From Schistosoma mansoni (taxonomy: Eukaryota > Platyhelminthes > Trematoda > Strigeidida > Schistosomatidae), in the NCBI RefSeq assembly GCF_000237925.1, contig NC_031502.1:29277266-29341265 (forward strand): a stretch of DNA of 64,000 nt, written 5' to 3'. The stretch's first letter is position 1. Every line of letters starts with the position of its first letter. The position numbers were made by a program, and so were the translations under genes. The notes under the pieces are model-generated. The model was not told the origin of the DNA and made no database searches. It was given only the letters and a program-made list of their open reading frames with translations. This document shows, piece after piece, positions 60,574 to 64,000 of the stretch.

Positions 60574-63424
60574 GTACGTCTTGTTTTTGGTAATTTAATG
60601 CTCTGATCTACAAGATGATCTTCTAGTTGTGTGATTGTCAGAGATTATGTGAAATTGATGATGGACTGAAAACAGTAGGAAAATTTTGAAGTTTTATCTT
60701 CAAATTTAACTAGTATCCATAAGTCACCTCACCGAATAATAATCCGATACTCAATAGTGAATAACCTCAAGATAAATTTACCGAATTACTAAAGAGTTTT
60801 AATGACAGTTCGAGTTTACCAATGTCAGTCATGAGACAATCACCTAGTATCAATATCGGTCTTTGACCACACCATATCGGCAATCGACTAAAATTCAGAA
60901 TGCGAACAGTTTTATCTCTGTTATATCTCTCGACGATATCGTTCTCGTTTATGAGGCTTGAATGTTTGTGAGATCTTTGAGGTGGATCAGGAAGGGTTCC
61001 AATCTAAGACTGAAACTATTATTTTATACCCTGATTTCCCAATTTTCCAACCAGTGTTAAGTTCATAGTGAAAGCTATCTTTATATCAAGTAAAACTTAA
61101 TTAACTAACATTGCAAAGTAAAAAAGACGTCTAAACTTTCTAAAGTCAGTTTTGTTTCCAACTAGAGGAAATTTGCTATTAATCTAATACGTCGAGTTAT
61201 TGACTAACCATACTATTACACAAGAAATATAGCTCATTATTTTGAATAAATCTTTGCATGGTTTTTTTGTTGATCACTAGTTTTGAATGGTACTCGTCAT
61301 TTGTTCAATAGTGAAGGATGTCGAAATAGTTGTCTTATTTCAACTCAACCATATAGTCGACGTAACGTCATTATTATACCATATCGAAGTCGTGCAGAAC
61401 ATTTGATGAAACTAATTCCACGTCTGGTTGAATTACTGACGAAACAGAATCTATGTTCTTTGTTAATTGTTTCTGAACAGGTATGTTTCTGAAGAAGTTA
61501 TTATCATTGTTACCATAAATAATACTAATAATCTTATTACTTATTAAGCCATACATGAAATATCATTAAACTTGCCAGTTTGATTTAATACCTCTGTTTT
61601 AGTAACAACCAGTAACCGTAGGATTTCATAAACTTTTATACAATTGTAGCGTTAAAACGATCCAAAGTTATTAAGTACCATATAATTTTATTTTAAAATC
61701 GAAATTGTCCTTTATGGTGAGAACATTATTTTTTGAATTCAGACTTCATGATTGTATGCAAACCTTTGTTGTCATAATTTTTCACTTAAGAAATAAGGAC
61801 GGCATTGTACCGATAACTGTTGTCTAATATTAAAGTAAACATTTATGTAGACCCGTCAGTAATAGGTTAGTTTTTATCACAAACTACTACCAGTTAAAGA
61901 ACTACTAGAAACCATGGAGTATTGAGCATCTCTCTTGTTCGAAACCAACACTCACTAGTAATGATCACGAACAACCACACAAGTGTTTAGGACCAAGATT
62001 CTCCGTCTCTGTGTAAGGTAACAGAACAGAACAAAAATGAAATAAATATCCTAATATTTTATTCATACTAATCATCTGACAGTATTCAGATGCATGTAAA
62101 ACTGAGAGCTAATTAACTTCTAGTTTCTAGTGAGTTTTGTGGAGTAGAATGTTCGTGTTCACTTGAGTTTGATTTATCAAGAGTTTATCTCAAAGCTAAG
62201 AATGAATCCAATCCACATCATCCCATATACACTGTATTATATTTTAAATTATAAAATTCTCTTAAATTGTTTATTTCCACATTGTATTCTTTAATACAAA
62301 TTTTGAGGTTTGCATTTACCACTGGTTGTCTTTCGTATCTGAACCTATTCAAATCATTTGTCTCCACTATTTTCTGAAAATAAGTATCCCTCTTTACAGA
62401 TTGATCAACAGCCATTTAATAAGGGAATAGTCATGAACACTGCATTTGTGGAAGCATTGAATTGGTTGCCGTTTCATTGTGCAATATTTCATGATGTTGA
62501 TCTAATGCCAATGAACAATGAGATTGATTATACGTGCTCAATCTATCCTAAACATATAAGTGTAAGCGTGGATAAATTTCAAAACAGGTACCTATTATTA
62601 TTATCATTGTTATTATTATCACGATTATTATTATAATTACTATTATCATTATTAGTTAATACATATCACTCGACCTAACAATTTATCCTCTAACTGACCG
62701 GCAACTTGGATCGATATATACACGCCAGGTTCTAGTTTACGTATGGCTGGGTGAATTGATTGATTAATAAAGATTTTGTCAGAATCACTAACAATTATTC
62801 ACTACAAAGACATGTTGAGATAGATAAAGAGGTTTTATACTCTACAGAATGAATCATTATTACGCATATTTTTCATTCAAGTTATAAATTTGTCAGTTGA
62901 TTGACACTAATGAACTTTCAGAACTGTATATCAACTATAAAACAAGACAAATAATTGAATGGAAAAAAACTTTTACAACATAAAATTAGTTCATTATTTA
63001 TGGCGCATATAGTTATACCTGTCTTCACTCACTAACCAATCTCAGCTTACATTGCTTAGAAATATCCCGTGGGACTATACAGGCGAAATTTGATGATTTA
63101 TACAAATATTGGTGGTTAACTGTCTCACGATCGGTTGATCTCATAGATAACACAATCTTTTCAGGATTTACCGAGTTCCCTCTTGAAGCTTGTCATCGGT
63201 GAATATACAATTGTAAGTTAATTATATGGTTTATAAAGATATATGTGTATTTTCTCGGCTAAGTCTTCGTTTTGATTTTTGTTTTATATTTTATTGAAAA
63301 GGCTCCCTTACATTGAACTAATTGGTGGTGTTTTATCCATTCCACTTAAAGCCTTTCTTCGTGTCAATGGGTATTCCAATTTATTTTGGGGTTGGGGTGC
63401 AGAAGACGATGATATGTATGAGAG
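60318..63424 (+). CDS. beta-1,4-galactosyltransferase-family enzyme (partial, 4 exons; likely beta-1,4-GalNAc transferase)
   Basis: Exons 60318-60573, 61281-61480, 62400-62587 and 63302-63424 join in frame to 255 residues and an open phase-2 codon; the C-terminus is outside the window. It is a type II Golgi protein: short cytoplasmic end, membrane anchor (about 5-27), stem, then the GT7 catalytic domain. Motifs: IIIPYRSRAEHL (116-127), FNKGIVMNTAF (158-168), the metal-binding HDVDLMPMN (183-191), HISVSVDKF (204-212), LPYIELIGG (216-224) and FWGWGAEDDDMYER (243-256). Aligned without gaps from DVD to LPY with bovine B4GALT1, Leu221 takes the place of Tyr289. That favours UDP-GalNAc and hence LacdiNAc synthesis (inference from known mutant and invertebrate data). 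It is nearer B4GALT1-6 than B4GALT7. Confidence 0.9.
61281..61480 (+). CDS. glycosyltransferase exon 2 (start of catalytic domain)
   Basis: After acceptor gatcactag the frame continues V-L-N-G-T. It holds the nucleotide-binding IIIPYRSRAEHL motif and ends LLIVSEQ at a CAG|GTATGT donor, phase 0. An N-glycosylation sequon (NGT) lies at residues 88-90. Confidence 0.9.
62400..62587 (+). CDS. glycosyltransferase exon 3 (DVD motif)
   Basis: It follows acceptor ctctttacag. It encodes IDQQPFNKGIVMNTAFVEAL, the HDVDLMP metal site and HISVSVDKF, and ends AACAG|GTACCT in phase 2. A trinucleotide-like (TTA)n-rich stretch starts directly after the donor (about 62592-62655). Confidence 0.92.
63302..63424 (+). 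CDS. glycosyltransferase exon 4 (WGWG..EDDD motif)
   Basis: The acceptor is attgaaaag. It encodes LPYIELIGGVLSIPLKAF and NLFWGWGAEDDDMYER, where the E-D-D acceptor-binding residues and the second W are conserved and the second Gly of GWGG is Ala248. It ends GAGAG before GTGATT, an acceptable but weaker donor, phase 2. The next exon (FxGM...RC.M.RH region of the family) is not found before 64000. Confidence 0.9.
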
Positions 63425-64000
63425 GTGATTGTTTTTTAGTCAGATCAATAATTCATTATATTCAGTCATTCCATGTGTTTGTACGTAAGAATGAGTTTTT
63501 TTACAAATCAAATACAATCGCGATTGGTCACATTAACAAAAAAATCGACGAGTGATGTATATAAGTCTGGTTGTATAAGTAGTTAAACCATTTGACTTTT
63601 CTGTATTAAATGCGTCAACTTATAAATGATGATATGGATCTTCTTGTTGTTACGATTCGTATACATAGTTAACTCAATAACTCAAACTAACATAGGTTCA
63701 AGGATAGCTATCAGATTTACTGAAGTACCAGCAATGATATATTTAACTCAATTATAATAGAATCAACTAGGAGCTGGAGACTGACATGAGATTGTTCGAA
63801 TTTCATAGGTTTACATGTGATTCAATGGTAGTCTAACGTTAATCGATTCATGATCTCAATAAAAAAAAGTCAACAATCTCTACAACCTTATGCTGATAAG
63901 GCGAAAAGAAACTTATTTATAATGATGAATGATATATTGTCAAAAACATTGGGTTAAATGAAAAAAAACCTTATTGATACTGTTATAAGTTACTTGAAAT
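63425..64000 (+). other. start of glycosyltransferase intron 4 (runs off the window)
   Basis: No frame in this stretch resembles the expected C-terminal part of the enzyme, so the intron probably continues past the window edge. Confidence 0.6.

Larger units (their letters stand above)
60574..63301 (+). other. glycosyltransferase introns 1-3
   Basis: Introns 60574-61280, 61481-62399 and 62588-63301 are all GT-AG, 707, 919 and 714 bases. Only AT-rich sequence and a short TTA-rich microsatellite after exon 3 are seen. Confidence 0.8.

Noticed and set aside
63425-63555. Continuation of the frame after glycosyltransferase exon 4
   Set aside because: After the GTGATT donor the reading loses all resemblance to the family's conserved C-terminal region, so it is read as intron.

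Overview
The window is AT-rich, intron-rich DNA from a flatworm genome. It most resembles Schistosoma (blood fluke): the host genes have long introns, and tRNA-like SINEs with hammerhead-ribozyme motifs of the schistosome alpha-SINE type, Penelope-like elements and LINE fragments are scattered through it. The species cannot be fixed from the sequence alone. No bacterial operons, CRISPR arrays, rRNA genes or intact tRNA genes are visible.

Two host genes are supported by exon joins that keep frame across GT-AG introns. On the minus strand, 36608 down to 20906, three exons encode a 438-residue single-pass membrane protein: signal peptide, leucine-rich repeats, a four-cysteine LRR C-terminal cap, one transmembrane helix and a cytoplasmic tail. 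Its first intron is 11.7 kb and is full of repeat debris. On the plus strand, from 60318 to the right edge, four exons encode the first 255 residues of a Golgi-type beta-1,4-galactosyltransferase-family enzyme. It carries the DVD motif and the WGWG..EDDD motif; the last exon(s) lie beyond the window. Leucine at the position that is Tyr289 in bovine B4GALT1 suggests UDP-GalNAc use, that is, synthesis of LacdiNAc.

Layout: 1-20.9 kb is intergenic, with repeat fragments (LINE 3' end at 4.95 kb; hammerhead SINEs at 6.6, 9.8, 10.5 and 12 kb; an old Penelope-like element at 15.6-18.2 kb). 20.9-36.6 kb is the LRR gene. 36.6-60.3 kb is intergenic and repeat-dense: a Penelope tail fragment, a 200-N assembly gap, a large palindrome made of two Penelope endonuclease ends (39.0-40.6 kb), two opposed copies of a MULE DNA transposon (41.2-43.5 kb minus, 54.1-56.2 kb plus), several hammerhead SINE copies (44-49 kb) and a minus-strand tRNA-like SINE (58.9 kb). 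60.3-63.4 kb is the glycosyltransferase.

The most unusual structures are the SINE copies at 12 kb and 46 kb, whose ends are ~110-bp inverted repeats each carrying a hammerhead motif (one arm keeps a complete predicted ribozyme core on the minus strand), the head-to-head Penelope palindrome, and apparent 26- and 31-nt introns in the MULE transposase remnants. The two host genes show no evident functional link to each other.
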